Below are positions 39,712 through 49,850 of a stretch of 64,000 bases of DNA, piece after piece. The notes under the pieces are model-generated. The model was not told the origin of the DNA and searched no databases. It worked only from the letters and a program-made list of their open reading frames with translations. A program made the position numbers and the translations under genes. How positions within the stretch are numbered: the stretch's first letter is position 1; the number at the start of each line of letters is the position of its first letter. This stretch comes from Branchiostoma floridae. Taxonomy: Eukaryota > Chordata > Leptocardii > Amphioxiformes > Branchiostomatidae. The DNA lies in assembly GCF_000003815.2 (NCBI RefSeq), contig NC_049981.1, forward strand, positions 8,908,377 to 8,972,376, read 5' to 3'.

Positions 39712-41956
39712 AGTATTGCCAATACACTCAAAGACTACGCAAAATGAAAAAAGGAAGGCTGACTATTTAATCATACTTATACACTTACATTTCCAATAAT
39801 GTATCATATTAAGCTTTGTAAAGGCACAGTAAAACAATGTTTGTTTTTTTACATCAATACCAAGGACGTTATAAAATGTCCTTGATCAATACCAATTTCT
39901 CCAGGGTTGACGGTACAATATGTCAGCGCAGTTGACGGATAGGTGGCTAGTAAAGTCGCAAGCGGCAATGTAACTTCTTTCGTATTTTCTAGTGACCTTG
40001 TACAGTGCCTCCCAGGCTACTTGCACTGGACGAGAGAAATTTCTGTACAACAGGCAACTGGCTCCCTGGAAGCCTGACCCAGATCCTTTGGTCAGGGAAT
40101 GGGTAGGGATGGCAGGGATGTTTATGTTAGCCAGAACTCACAGCGGGGCAACCAGCCAAGCATGACTGCCACCGAGCCGCTGCTCTGCCTGACAGCTCCT
40201 GTTGCCAATTATAAGACACGCTGTTGGTAACGTGTACGGTTACATGTGAACATACATGCAAATATCGTTGTTTTTTTTCTAATTTATCTTCATGACACTG
40301 AAAAATATTGGTGGTTATGTGATGACTAATACTTTTAGGAGACACCTCCCTGACAAAACAGGCGTAACCTGAAGCGTTCCTTCAGACACTAGTTGCCTTC
40401 TCCCACATTGGGGTGGCGGGGAACGATCACTCCGGCACACGCACCCCACTGTGTGTAAACATTTCTGCCGGCGCGTACGAGCCGGGCCGGCCTAACTGCC
40501 TGTATCATGTTTCACAGGCTGGGAGAAGGGATTTTTGCCTAACATTAAATCGTCTTCCGGGAGGGACGTATTAAAAATGGGGGTCCCGTGCTCGAGGAGG
40601 TGCCTCGACCACGTTAATCAGCCTCATTACTCATAATTTGGGTACCTACTGGCTGGCAAAATACACCTGGTGATTATGATTATTATTATTATTGAACAGT
40701 CAACAGGGAAGAAAAATGCTTCGACATCGGAGACAAGTGCAAATATAAGTCGAAATAAAATACATTACCTTGTGTCAAAACAAACTACCTGTATTACACG
40801 TTACACAATAAAGATTTAACTAAATACGCTATATGATATCTAGGCATGGTGTTAAAGCATATTCCACGGGACATGTCTTCAAATGGCGGGAATACTGTGT
40901 CAAGTGTCCAAACGCAAAAATTTAATAAAGATACAGGTATAATATCTCAAATAACTTGAGAGAGTACAGACCTGAAGAAAACGTTTGCTGTTTCAATAAC
41001 GTTTGCGTCTTTCGTTTGTCTCTTTTTCGATATTCTAGTTCTACGTTGTATTGTCGCAATAAGTCTGCTTTAAGCAGACGGTTTGCTGACTACTAGGGCG
41101 GCTGAGAAGCGCAAGAACTGGCCGTCTGAGATGCCCGAAAGCCATATATGTCAGGTACAAGAAGAGCGGAGATACTGTATCTCAGGAAATGGCATCTAAT
41201 AAGCCCTACAACCTGACCATCAATGGGACGAAGGCAGACGCTTTTCGTCGGAAGTTGAGATGGAGCCTCTGACGCGGATGTTGCACGACTGATGGCCGAC
41301 CGGCGGGGTCGCACTGGAAGCAGAAAAACGGCCTGCCGTGACGTGGATCGGGAACCACAGTTATGTGGGACTCCTCACCACACTTTCGCCAGCGATTTCT
41401 TGTAAACCACAGGTATAATTTCACCTGGCTTCGTTTTATGATTTTTACTATTCGTATATAAGATATTGAAAACTTGATGAGACGATGTGATGCGTGATAT
41501 CCACCATGGTTTGAAGCAAGAGAGCATATTAAACAGTAAGTCACGTATCACGGGTCGGCAACTCTGGAATTCTGACTTACGACATTGTGTTCAAAAGTAA
41601 CGTTGCAATGAAATGAAATAGCGCAAGATCCTTACGATTTTGGACGCTTGCATTTGTAAAGCTTAACTTTGATAGGGTTAGAGGGACAGCTCAGGGAGGA
41701 GGACTGAGGTCTGTACATGTTCCCTTTACATTCCAGAACTACCTGACCACGGAGGATCGATTATCTTTATTGTCATCTTAACATGAACCAGATGGGGCAG
41801 GATCCCCATACGTGGTGGGCCCTGGCCGTTACACTAACCTCTTATCGTGCATCCGTGATCTATCAGTACGAAAATCCCCCTTCCAACGACCCATGACGGG
41901 TAGCCACACATTGTATTCCGTTCGCCGACCGGGAACACAGCTATTCAGCCTACTTT
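39712..41956. other. Contig between gaps; no gene assigned
   Basis: Contains a retroposon-like unit (40330-40690) and, at about 41090-41420, a GC-richer stretch with open frames on the minus strand. I cannot assign those frames to any family. Confidence 0.35.
40330..40690 (+). mobile_element. SINE-like retroposon with ATT tail
   Basis: Ends with 'TTTGGGTACCTACTGGCTGG', 'CAAAATACACCTGG' and an (ATT)n run at 40675-40695. The tail is shared with 16255-16310. No coding capacity. The 5' border and an RNA polymerase III promoter are not clear. Confidence 0.5.
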
Positions 41957-42589
41957 ACTACTCTCAAAGCAGAGGTTGTCTTCACAGTGGGTTTTGGTTA
42001 CCGGGTTGTCGCCCACGTAGAAGCGTGAACCTAATACTGCAGCAAAGTCTACATTGTCCAAATAAACACCTACACTGTTATTCTCAAATACTCCATCGTT
42101 TACATACACCCTGTTGTTTGCAAAGGTGTTACTCGCATGAATACCTGTATAAAGGTTAGTGAACTCACACTTTATGGTTTCAGTTTCCGGGCAGGGTTGT
42201 ATGGCGCTATTGCAATAATTTACCAGTCGGTATCCGGCATCAATTGAAACTATGCCATAGGCCACATTGGCGTGATTGGTCATGGTGTTTAAAAAATGGC
42301 ATCCATGGCAGTCAATGCCATAGACATTCCACATGCTTACATGGGTGTTCATATCTAAGGGTTCTATGTACGTATCTNNNNNNNNNNNNNNNNNNNNNNN
42401 NNNNNNNNNNNNNNNNNNNNNNNNNNNNNNNNNNNNNNNNNNNNNNNNNNNNNNNNNNNNNNNNNNNNNNNNNNNNNCCGTTAGGTTTTGACCTGTAGCA
42501 AGATTTAATGACAAAATAGAAAGCCAGATAAAACGGACTAAAAAAACGTTAAAAAACAGCCTGAGCCTAACCTCTGCTTGGAGAGTAGT
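41945..42589 (-). CDS. Bacterial-looking parallel beta-helix protein fragment, spanning a gap
   Basis: The reading frame on the 5' side of the gap (42589-42478) gives a hydrophobic signal-like segment 'RFIWLSILSLNLATGQNLT'. The other side (42377-41945) gives 144 codons without introns or stops: 'MNTHVSMWNVYGIDCHGCHF', 'CEFTNLYTGIHASNTFANN', 'GVFENNSVGVYLDNVDFAAV', 'GSRFYVGDNP'. Regular I/V-x-x-CxF and NN turns are typical of right-handed beta-helix repeats, like secreted cell-surface proteins of Bacteroidetes. No ATG precedes the signal segment within the insert. A 21-bp inverted repeat (41957-41977 and 42569-42589) bounds it, and the frame stops at the left repeat. Contamination, chimeric clone and horizontal transfer all remain possible. 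The 100-N gap has arbitrary length, so frame continuity is not evidence. Confidence 0.55.
   Translation of the reverse strand, partial: TTLQAEVRLRLFFNVFLVRFIWLSILSLNLATGQNLTXXXXXXXXXXXXXXXXXXXXXXXXXXXXXXXXXXDTYIEPLDMNTHVSMWNVYGIDCHGCHFLNTMTNHANVAYGIVSIDAGYRLVNYCNSAIQPCPETETIKCEFTNLYTGIHASNTFANNRVYVNDGVFENNSVGVYLDNVDFAAVLGSRFYVGDNPVTKTHCEDNLCFESSKVG
41957..42589. repeat. 21-bp inverted repeat bounding the foreign-looking segment
   Basis: 41957-41977 and the complement of 42569-42589 agree at 20 of 21 positions. The core is CTCTCmAAGCAGAGGTT. Similarity to a beta-helix protein lies entirely between the two arms. No target-site duplication is visible outside them. Confidence 0.8.
42378..42477. 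other. Assembly gap (100 N)
   Basis: Placed inside the beta-helix frame between the signal-like segment and the repeats; arbitrary size. Confidence 0.98.
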
Positions 42590-43557
42590 TTTCTGCAGAA
42601 CGAGAACGTGGACAGGGAGTTTATCTCGGTGTGGTTTGTGGAGAATGCAGCGAACCCAAGACATTGCCGGAAACAACAACCGAAGAAACAGTTAATCCAG
42701 AAAACCTACAAATTCAGGAGGGATGCTTGGGTCAACAAGGCCTGGTTTTATTACAGCTCAGTGGCACCTGTTGACGACGCCCCCTTCGAAACTGTCTGTC
42801 GTGCAGTGCCATGTGTGTGTCCATGTAGATGATGTTTCTTCACATTGTACAACCCTTTATTCACGATTTTCTCCAGAGTAGAGTAAAGACTTGAGTACGT
42901 AGATCTCTTCAGTTAGAAGCCGTTCTGATCAAGTTTTATTTTGAACGCACCTCGCATATAGTTATGTTGGGAGAACTAACCACCATATTGTAATACGACT
43001 TGATCTATATTTGTTTCTGCTTGCGCTTAGATCCGTATTATCTGATTACTGAAAGTTGCGCATGTACTGGTAAAAATTGGCCAGTACAACCCTACAAAGA
43101 AATAAGGGGAAAGGGTAAAGCAATAGGAAAAACTGATTGTGTGTACAGAATACGTGACACAGATTTGCAAAGTGACGCATGACGAATCTTTAAAAATACA
43201 CGTACAAAAAAAATGATAATGTGGTTCTTTACAGTTCTTAAAATGTCAAGCAAACAATGAGGGGAAAAGGCCGTTATATAACCGCCTTGATAAAACACAT
43301 AATTTAGCCAGGCTAAACATGTACAACACGTAAGTTTGTTGTCCCGAAAATGTTTTTCGTTCAGAAATTCAGGTCATGAATGAATTATCGATATCCACAT
43401 CATCAAATGCAAATCATGTGAGCATCAGGCATGTCCACAGCAAAAAATACAAATACAAATACAAAACCAATCTAGACCGGACGATTCTAGTTCTAGTTCT
43501 TAATCCGCAAACCTCCCATAGGAGTATCACGCGGATGGGGGAGGCGCAGCGGCTGGA
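42590..43557. other. No gene seen
   Basis: Short open frames on both strands without family likeness. 43440-43500 contains AAATACAAATAC and CTAGTTCTAGTT runs, which look like the 3' tail of the neighbouring minus-strand LINE. Confidence 0.4.
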
Positions 43558-45043
43558 CTACGTACATGTATGCGATGACAGCAGCATGTTCTTGAAAGTG
43601 TCCAGTGAGGGGCTTTCGACGATGTGGGCGGAGAGGTTGTTCCATTCAGGAATTGTCCTGGCGTAGTAGGTATACTTTGCTGTATCACAACTGCATCGTA
43701 GGGTTCGGTATTTGTGAGAGTGGTTGGCTCTGGTGCTCATGTGTGCTGGGATGAGGCGAGTAGGCGGGATGGCCACAAGGCTGTTGGTAATCTTGTACAT
43801 CATTACAAGACGTGCGACCTGACGTCGCGACTGGAGTGACGGCCATTTCAGGTCCTGTAGGAGGGCAGTAACACTGACATCAGACCTGCGGTGGTTACTC
43901 GTCACGAACCGTGCCGCTCTTCTGTTGACCATTTCAAGTGCGTCGATGTCCTTTCTCAGGTAAGGATCCCAGACGACTGCCCCATACTCGACGGTGGAGC
44001 GGACTAGGCTGAAGTATGCAGTCTCGCGGACTTGTCGAGGACAGTAGCGGAGATTTCGACTGAGAAAGTGAAGTGTATGGTTGGCCCGTTTCACTGTTGT
44101 GTTGACATGAGATGACCATTTCAGGTCATTACTGAAAGTGACACCGAGATACTTGGCTTTCTCTGTCTGTTGGAGTAACTCGCCACACATCTCATACATC
44201 CAAGTGAGAGGGTTCTTGTTACGCGTGATGGACATCGTGTTACACTTCTTAGGGTTGAATTTCATGCCCCAAGTAGTTGCCCAATCCTGTAATGCGATGA
44301 GATCTCTCTGCAGGATTACTTGGTCTTCCTGCCCGTGGATCTCTCGATACACAAGACAGTCGTCGGCAAAGAGCCTAGCAGTAGTTCCAGGTGTCAGGCA
44401 AGATGGCAAGTCATTTATGAATACCAGGAACAAAATCGGACCGAGGACCGTGCCTTGAGGAACTCCAGAGAGAACACGCGTTGACGGGGAACACTCGCCA
44501 TCTGCTACCACCCACATGGATCTGTCCTGGAGGAAAGAGCTGATCCATCGCAGGATGGGACCCTTAATGCCGTAGTGAGCGAGTTTACTGAGGAGCCTCT
44601 CGTGCGGTACCGTGTCGAAAGCACGACTAAAATCCAAGATACCCATGTCCACTTGCACCTTCTTGTCGTAAGCTGACGCGAGATCGTCGACGGTGAAAAG
44701 CAGTTGGGTTTCGCAAGAGTGGGCTTTGCGAAATCCATGTTGGAAGTCTGTGAGGAGATGGTGTTTCTCTAGGTGGTTCAGGATGTGCTTACATAAGACA
44801 TGTTCCATGAGCTTGGATATTACACAGGTTAGCGAAACTGGCCTGTAGTTGCCCGGATCATGTACTCCGCCTTTTTTGAAGACAGGAGTTACCATGGCCT
44901 TAGTCCAGTCTTCTGGGACACTCCCATGTTGTAGTGACTGGTTGAAGAGGGCTGCAAGCAAAGGGGCTAGCTCGCCAGCTAGTTCCTTGAGTACGCGATT
45001 CGGGATCCCGTCAGGGCCGGACGCTTTGTGCGGTTTACGTTTT
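43558..45043 (-). pseudogene. CR1/Jockey-type LINE reverse transcriptase, 5'-truncated but otherwise intact
   Basis: The open frame runs from about 45043 ('HKASGPDGIPNRVLKELAGE') to a stop at 43558-43560, about 494 codons without interruption. RT motifs in order: 'TPVFKKG.....PGNYRPVSLT', 'QHGFRKAHSCETQL', 'DFSRAFDTVPHERLL', 'GVPQGTVLGPILFLVFINDL', the catalytic box 'ARLFADDCLVY' (FADD), 'KYLGVTFSNDLKWSSHV', and the C-terminal 'YSLVRSTVEY'-like and 'WDPY' segments. The endonuclease domain and the RT N-terminus are absent, as usual for 5' truncation during target-primed reverse transcription. The 3' tail is the microsatellite-like sequence at 43440-43500. The open frame implies a recent insertion. 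The first Met in frame is at 44961. Confidence 0.9.
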
Positions 45044-46021
45044 ACGATTTACGGATAACCAAAAAATTGCAGGTAGTCATGACCGTTCAGTGAAACATGC
45101 TCCGTCCATACTTGGCCTTTGAAATCATAGATTCCTACAGGTCTTTCGATGTCGGAGATTCTAACACGGCAAATAAAATATACAGCTTTGACTCACGGTA
45201 AAAATGTTGTTATCTGGGCTGTTTCGGGGAGTAAAACTATTGTTTTCGTTACTCCACCAGCCAAACCCAGCGCAAAGGGAAAACAATAACATGACCCCTG
45301 CTTGACCCCACCAACAAAGAATGAGAAGTCCCGTAATTTCTAAGGAACTTCTCACTAACTTATGAAAGGGTGGCTGTATATCAGTGTATGTATTGAAAAT
45401 AAACAAGTTTTTTGTGATAAATGAAGAAAAAGAAAATTCACATTTTCCTCGCTACAACGGTAAGAAGACAAATTGTGGTTTTGATGCGTTTGCTTGTGAT
45501 CGCCATTCCTCTTCGCAGCTGACGGTAAAACTGGCGGTTGAAGGCAGGCATCGCGAAGTAGATCTTGTGAGGAGACCTCGTACTCCCGTTAATTACATAA
45601 GATACGCCTTGTTCATAATGAATAGCGGGACACAAGATGTTCCTATTTTTCTCGCTGGTAACATTAATTTCTTTGATAATCTTCGCTAGTCTGGAGTCTC
45701 TTTGATGGTCAAGTGCTGTTTAATCGCGCTTCGAGCTCGGTTCAGAAAAACTCCCTGCTATGCAGCGATTTGTGGCACATGTGGCTTACATCTTACATGA
45801 TAGTACTTACGTGCAACTTTGTATTTGTAACTAAATTTCCTTATTTTGTACGAATAATGGTACATGTATGGGCAGCTGATATTTTCCACGCCACAGTCCA
45901 GTGGACTACTACTACAGTCCATGGCACTGTTTACTTGGGCACGGTCATTTCACGCCTGATTGATAACACAGGCCTTCGTTAATCCCCGCGCGCCCGGGCC
46001 GGACAGTCAGGGCAGCCCACC
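45044..46021. other. No gene assigned
   Basis: Starts with a TTTACG-repeat (45035-45056) at the LINE's truncated end. Some open frames of 80-100 codons exist on both strands, none with a recognisable domain. Confidence 0.35.
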
Positions 46022-46255
46022 ATGTACCAATTATGGTTAATACTCGTTATCGCCACTGTTTGTTGGTATAGTATTGGTCTGACTGTGTATGTTGGTAAGT
46101 TAGTGCAAATAGAAACGCACAACGCTAGAATGTCAGGAACGTTAACAGAAACACGATCCTTACCTGTTGAAACCGAAACTGAAGTCTGTAGAAAAGTCAT
46201 AAACAGACCGTTGTACTCCAATTCAAGACACATTCGTCGATTGACAGGGGCGTGA
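46022..46255 (+). CDS. Hypothetical small protein with N-terminal membrane anchor
   Basis: A 77-codon frame begins at an ATG in a good Kozak context (CACCATG). It opens with a hydrophobic stretch (residues 4-24, LWLILVIATVCWYSIGLTVYV) that would act as signal anchor, followed by a polar tail. It ends RRLTGA-stop, inside a repeat whose second copy (49690-49850) also ends DRLTGA-stop in the same position. The frame could be the first exon of a type II membrane protein or a chance frame. No family recognised. Confidence 0.25.
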   Translation: MYQLWLILVIATVCWYSIGLTVYVGKLVQIETHNARMSGTLTETRSLPVETETEVCRKVINRPLYSNSRHIRRLTGA

Positions 46256-46350
46256 TGATTTCCGCCTCCCGTGCCGCACCCGTGCCGCACCGGCTGTGAA
46301 GTTGTGCTCCAGGAAAGTAAACAAGATAATTGCAGGGGCGGGGACATGAT
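46190..46350 (+). repeat. Direct repeat C, left copy (partner 49690-49850)
   Basis: Shared words: CATAAACAG, 'CGATTGACAGGGGCGTGATG', 'ATTTCCGCCTCCCG', 'GGAAAGTAAACAAGATAATT'. The two copies differ by several indels, so they are not recent. They lie outside the paired inverted-repeat elements at 46441-49368. Confidence 0.75.
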
Positions 46351-46440
46351 ATAAACTCCATCCCTAGGAGTTCTCCTTCCCTGGCACTGTTGTCGAGCGC
46401 CGTACTTGTGTTGTTCCATTTCTACGGTATCAACAGTATC

Positions 46441-46728
46441 CTATTTGTCCTGTTCGCCATTGATCCTCCGGTATGAAGTGATGCGGAAAACTGCCGTCTG
46501 AAGCCTAAAGTTGTCTGTGAGCTAATGCGCCCGCCGTATAGCGGGCGCCCAGCACCGCCCGAAGCGAGAACATGTCGAGGGTTGGGTGGGCGGGTTCGCT
46601 TTAGGCCCCAGACGAGGACGGAGGATCTGGCAGCATGCACGTTGTGCTCAGGTGTGCACCTCTATATATACCTGGTAACCGGAAGTGACGTCATCCCTAT
46701 CGGACCAATGGGCGAACAGAATAAATAG
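46441..46728. mobile_element. Short inverted-repeat element E1 (288 bp), flanked by TATC
   Basis: Begins CTATTTGTCCTGTTCGCC and ends with the complement of CTATTTATTCTGTTCGCC, giving imperfect terminal repeats of about 27 bp. TATC flanks it at 46437-46440 and 46729-46732. Its first 59 bp and last 104 bp are identical or nearly identical to the ends of E2, which begins four bases further on. The interior differs: a CGCCCGC/GCGGGCG hairpin (46527-46546) and CCTAAAG/CTTTAGG arms. It is non-coding apart from a short minus-strand frame from an ATG at 46640. Confidence 0.75.
46624..46728 (-). promoter_or_regulatory. Promoter-like right terminus of E1 (inward-facing)
   Basis: Read on the minus strand, the end contains an ATTGG (inverted CCAAT), a perfect CRE palindrome TGACGTCA (46686-46693), an ETS-like CTTCCGG beside it, and TATATATA (about 46663-46670). 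An ATG lies about 25-30 bp further on (46640). The same module is at 49264-49368 in E2. This layout would fit a compact RNA polymerase II promoter firing into the element. Activity is inferred only. Confidence 0.4.
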
Positions 46729-47443
46729 TATCCTATTTGTCCTGTTCGCCATTGATCCTCCGGTATGAAGTGATGCGGAAAACTGCCGTCTTTGCCCCAG
46801 CCCTCTTTGGCTGTTATGCTCCTACCTATTTCCGGCATTCAATTGCTTTCACTTCGTCGCCTCCCTACTATGATACTTTCCAGAGGTATCTATTCGCTCC
46901 TTTCCTCTTCCTGAATACTGTTAAAAATCACTCCCTATCTTCATCCCGTCTTCCCGTCCTTATCATCACTCTCTCGCCTTTCCTCTCCCCTTACCCATCC
47001 AATCCCTTTCTTATATCTCTCGACTTGTCCCCCACACTTCATCATGTTCTTCTCTGAACTTCGTCAAAACAACGCTTACCCACTCTAATCGGCCGCAGCG
47101 CGCGCTTCGAAAACTGAGGGAAAATCAACGCCGAGAATACCGATCTAAATTTCTCCACGTACAAAAGTTGAGCGAAAACAGGAAGGAATGAAAATTCTTC
47201 GAATGCTATCCTATCTTCTCGGCGACTATGGGAACCACGCCCTTCTGATGTCCCATAAAGGGAGCTCTCTAGTGCATCTGGCAAATTCCGCAATGTTCCG
47301 AAAAACAACAAGATCCTATGCGCACAATTTCAAAAAACGCAAAACATATTGCTCACTCCATTCCTTATGCCCGTGTCCCACAAACACTATAACCAAGCCT
47401 CAGTCCGGACCAAGTCCTTACACACTCCCGCATAGCATGTTAT

Positions 47444-47857
47444 CCAGCCTTCCGCGGAACCCCGTCGCGCTGGATAAAATCGCCAAATGTCAAACAAGAG
47501 CGTACACAACTTTTAGGGTTTTCCAAGAATCCAGCTTTCCGCGGCACCCCTTCGCACTGGATGATATCACAACAAATCACGAAAAAGGAAAAAAAGAACA
47601 CAATTTCTCGGATCGTCCGGCCTTCCGCGGAAACCCTTCGCACTGGAAACGTCACACCGAGCTGAAGAAAAACTGCACATTTTTTTTTTTTTTGGTCATT
47701 CAGCTTACCGCGGAACCCCATCGCACTGAATGATATCTTGCCGTGCTAAAAACGGCGTCAGACCAAAGACGTTCTTGGTCAGACCAATCTCAAAACAGGG
47801 TTACTCGATTAGTTCCTAACCATCCAGCATCCCGCGGCACCCCATCGCACTGGAAAA
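47444..47857. repeat. Five copies of a 34-bp CCGCGG motif with inverted arms
   Basis: A motif with consensus TCCAGC-yTyCCGCGGmACCCCwTCGC-aCTGGA occurs at about 47443, 47530, 47616, 47699 and 47822, spaced 87, 86, 83 and 123 bp. Its ends (CCAG...CTGG) can pair. The spacers differ in sequence. This suggests selection for the motif, or an old 85-bp tandem array with decayed spacers. Confidence 0.75.
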
Positions 47858-49263
47858 CGACATGTCAAAATCTATCACGAAAAGTAGGGGGAAAATGACT
47901 TACAGTTCCTTGAGTTGTCGGCGGGGTTAGCTGACCGGCAGGGGCTGGGCGGTGTCGGGGACCGGAGCGCCAGTCGACCCTGATCCTCTGACCGCTGTCC
48001 CTTGTAGCACTATATTCAGCACAAAGAACATGGTTCACAACATAAAACATCACAGCCTAACTGTTCGGCTAACAGGTTTCCTGGCGCGTCTTGAGCCCTC
48101 TCTGCTGCTAAAGCTTGTGCAGGCCACCAACGGGTCCTATCGGGCCGCACATTTGGCGAGGTTGATGGTGGCTTGTGCCGGCGCTGGGTGGTGATGTTTC
48201 CCGCGCGTCCCTGTTGTTGGAGGGGGAGAGCGTCAGACCTGTATGAACAACACGTGAACCATGACACAATGGGAAGGGACGGGCGCCCGGCAACAGGTCC
48301 GGTCCCAGACAGACAAGTCTACAGACATACGCATCTTCACACCGCCCAGCCTCCACATGCGAGCGAGCCGCGTTACGGGAGGTTATCTGGGCCACGCGTG
48401 TCCACAACTCAAACACCACGCCTTACAGGTACGCACTCATACACATGCAAACTAAAACAGATGGTAGCAGAAAACCCCAACACAGCCTCCTGGACCAAGC
48501 CATTGTCTTTCTCTGTTCCTGCCTGAAAAAAATTCACGAAAAACAGAAAATGACATAAAATCTGGAAACTCTCGTTCTGCTCCACACCTCAGCATTAAAA
48601 GCCAGCACACACAGGTTTCCTTTGCAGAGGAGAGAAAGGATGCAAAAAACATGGCGACAAAGGAATTTCAGAGAACCACCGGCTTGCCACGTGGGCACCA
48701 ACTATCTGCTTGGATGTGGCTGTCGAACGCTGCTAAAAACATACACAAAGTCACGAAACCACACAAGAATCACTCAGCTCCACGCAGAACAGAACGCCAG
48801 CGTGAATTAAAAACGTCCTAAACTCGACCCGGCCTAGAAAAAAGGATTGAAGCTGTAAAACGAAAAAATGGTGTAAGGCGGCCATCCTCGAGCCGCTAAG
48901 AGCTCATACATATGAATACGCGATAGAAATGCAAATGTTAGAACAAACAGCCGGCCCTTAGAAATTCCAGGCATCCAGCACAGCAAGAACAAGGACGGTA
49001 CATGTAGCTCTGCACTCCTGAAAGCACACACGGTAATTGAAACACGAGAGAACACGGAATATCTCGTCAAACCTTCCGGGGGACCAAGCAACGTCCCCCG
49101 TACACCGACCCGGCGATACCGCTAAACCCTCGAGGTCCCTTCGGCGTCCCAGACCGACCGTCTCTGGGCGCTGGAACTAACGCAAACCTCCTGTCGGCAT
49201 CTTCAGCTTGGACATGTTTGCTTCGGCGGTGCCGGTGGAGTGTGGACCCAGACGTGGTCGGGG

Positions 49264-49368
49264 AATCTGGCAGCATGCACGTTGTGCTCAGGTGTGCACC
49301 TCTATATATACCTGGTAACCGGAAGTGACGTCATCCCTATCGGACCAATGGGCGAACAGAATAAATAG
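49264..49368 (-). promoter_or_regulatory. Promoter-like right terminus of E2
   Basis: Identical in all elements to the E1 terminus at 46624-46728: inverted CCAAT, CRE (49326-49333), ETS-like site, TATATATA (about 49303-49310). A minus-strand ATG is at 49276. Confidence 0.4.
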
Positions 49369-49689
49369 AATGGACTATATCGCTGGGAACTGGGAACTCC
49401 AAAGTAACCTAGGTACAATAGTAATAGTCAACATTGGGGAAGTCGATTATTAATATGTACATAAACTGTTTATGTGCTAATCAATGTAGTTCATAGATAG
49501 TTTAGACTATTGCAAAGAGGCAACCCTAAGAGTAACATCGACTTACCTTGCTTGTGTGACTCGTTTTTTGTAGTTGAACAATTTCTCGTTTCCAAGCAGA
49601 ACCAGAAGTAAGTACATGTACTATCAACAGCTACTACTTCTATATAAACTTGATACAGGTTGCAAAATGGACGAGGATGTGAAGTGTGT

Positions 49690-49850
49690 ATTGTATTGTA
49701 GAAGCCATAAACAGCTCATTGTTCTCCCATTAGACCGATTGACAGGGGCGTGATGATTTCCGCCTCCCGGGATGAACCCGTGCCCGCAGGGTAGTTTACT
49801 CAAGGAAAGTAAACAAGATAATTACTGGGGCGGAGATGATACTTGACAAA
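49690..49850 (+). repeat. Direct repeat C, right copy
   Basis: Partner of 46190-46350. A short frame beginning ATGGACGAGGATG near 49669 reads into it and stops at the same RLTGA-stop position as the left copy. Confidence 0.7.

Larger units (their letters stand above)
46733..49368. mobile_element. Long inverted-repeat element E2 (2.6 kb), sharing both ends with E1
   Basis: The same termini as E1 enclose an unrelated 2.4 kb interior. It is preceded by TATC (shared with E1) but followed by AATG, so no target duplication of its own is visible. The interior holds a five-fold hairpin-like repeat (47444-47857) and no transposase-like frame, so E2 too looks non-autonomous. Minus-strand frames starting at 49276, just inside the promoter-like end, and at 47311 have no known domain. 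Superfamily undetermined. Confidence 0.65.

Noticed and set aside
41093-41544. Possible coding exon in GC-richer sequence
   Set aside because: Open frames on the minus strand overlap, but none shows a domain or consistent splice sites.
45979-46419. 146-codon minus-strand frame
   Set aside because: No domain likeness; it overlaps repeat C and an equally plausible plus-strand frame.
46433-49368. LTR retrotransposon with LTR-like direct repeats
   Set aside because: The left and right shared segments are different from each other and arranged as element ends (imperfect terminal inverted repeats), and no gag-pol frame or primer binding site is seen.
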